NCBI GenBank assembly: GCA_963732335.1
Contig: CAVSZO010000045.1
Span: 21,773 to 85,772 of the forward strand
Reading direction: 5' to 3'
DNA length: 64,000 bases
From: Desertimonas sp963732335
GTDB lineage: Bacteria; Actinomycetota; Acidimicrobiia; Acidimicrobiales; Ilumatobacteraceae
Shown: one piece after another, positions 63,922-64,000 of the stretch
How positions within the stretch are numbered: the stretch's first letter is position 1
Layout: each line of letters begins with the position of its first letter
Position numbers and translations under genes: made by a program
Notes under the pieces: model-generated
Databases searched by the model: none
Told to the model about the DNA's origin: nothing
The model's input: only the letters and a program-made list of their open reading frames with translations

Positions 63922-64000
63922 GTATCGTCGGCACTTCGGCAGCGTGCGGAAAGGCTGGCTCTTCTGATTGATCCGTGCGTCGAGTCGTCGCGCCGCACGC

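Noticed and set aside
1..64000. Integrated mobile element at the tRNA-Ser genes
   Set aside because: No integrase, transposase or tRNA 3'-end direct repeat found in the window.

Overview
The window is a GC-rich stretch of actinobacterial chromosome. Pointers are the GTG/TTG starts, dense ATGA/GTGA overlaps, an LAL-type LuxR regulator, a crotonyl-CoA carboxylase/reductase with an epimerase, and no phage or transposon genes. An Acidimicrobiia-like (Ilumatobacter-type) origin is a guess from overall style only. Many genes are intact proteins interrupted by single-base frame changes in G/C runs, concentrated at 1-16 kb and 55-63.5 kb. This looks more like an indel-prone assembly than true gene decay, so broken genes are annotated as single loci.

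Region 1 (1-26.7 kb). After a secreted TAP-like peptidase come two small genes with matching N-termini, one carrying an Arg-rich 16-residue repeat. A PAPS sulfotransferase and a small upstream gene lie on the minus strand. Then follows a mostly co-directional block: an LAL regulator, a trypsin-like protease with a 36-fold GPKP tail and a poly-Pro tail, a Stf0 sulfotransferase, three 2OG-Fe(II)-type oxygenases, an SDR, a SET-domain methyltransferase, and four very large, tightly packed proteins of unknown function (about 960, 1201, 1537 and 589 aa). One of these has a collagen-like GGPVIGPVGPG repeat. None of the large proteins has a visible signal peptide. I regard this block as the best candidate for an undescribed system: a regulated, post-translationally modified, repeat-rich protein assembly.

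Region 2 (26.8-53.0 kb) is a catabolic island. It holds an aldo/keto reductase, a zinc-type alcohol dehydrogenase, a complete carbohydrate-type ABC importer, a dimethylformamidase-like hydrolase, two RidA proteins, hydantoinase/acetone-carboxylase-type A and B subunits with a small Cys-containing partner, four SDRs, a DapA-like aldolase, a fused E1 dehydrogenase with a free lipoyl domain, a GntR/FCD regulator, an amidohydrolase, a PhyH-type dioxygenase, a cupin, an amidase and an alpha/beta hydrolase. The mix points to import and stepwise hydrolysis/oxidation of a nitrogen-containing (amide or cyclic amide) compound; the substrate cannot be named. Four short, related motifs (ATGWTRTANNAT in the sense of the gene) sit before key genes and may be a shared operator or promoter element.

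Region 3 (53.0-64 kb) is more housekeeping-like: two tRNA-Ser genes, tadA, an EamA transporter with a 40-nt inverted repeat at its start, a PPOX-type flavoprotein, a methyltransferase, an acidic small protein, a 5'-3' exonuclease, a GH18-like protein, a HAD phosphatase, methylmalonyl/ethylmalonyl-CoA epimerase, crotonyl-CoA carboxylase/reductase, a universal stress protein and a thiolase. The epimerase, Ccr and thiolase suggest an ethylmalonyl-CoA pathway for C2 assimilation.
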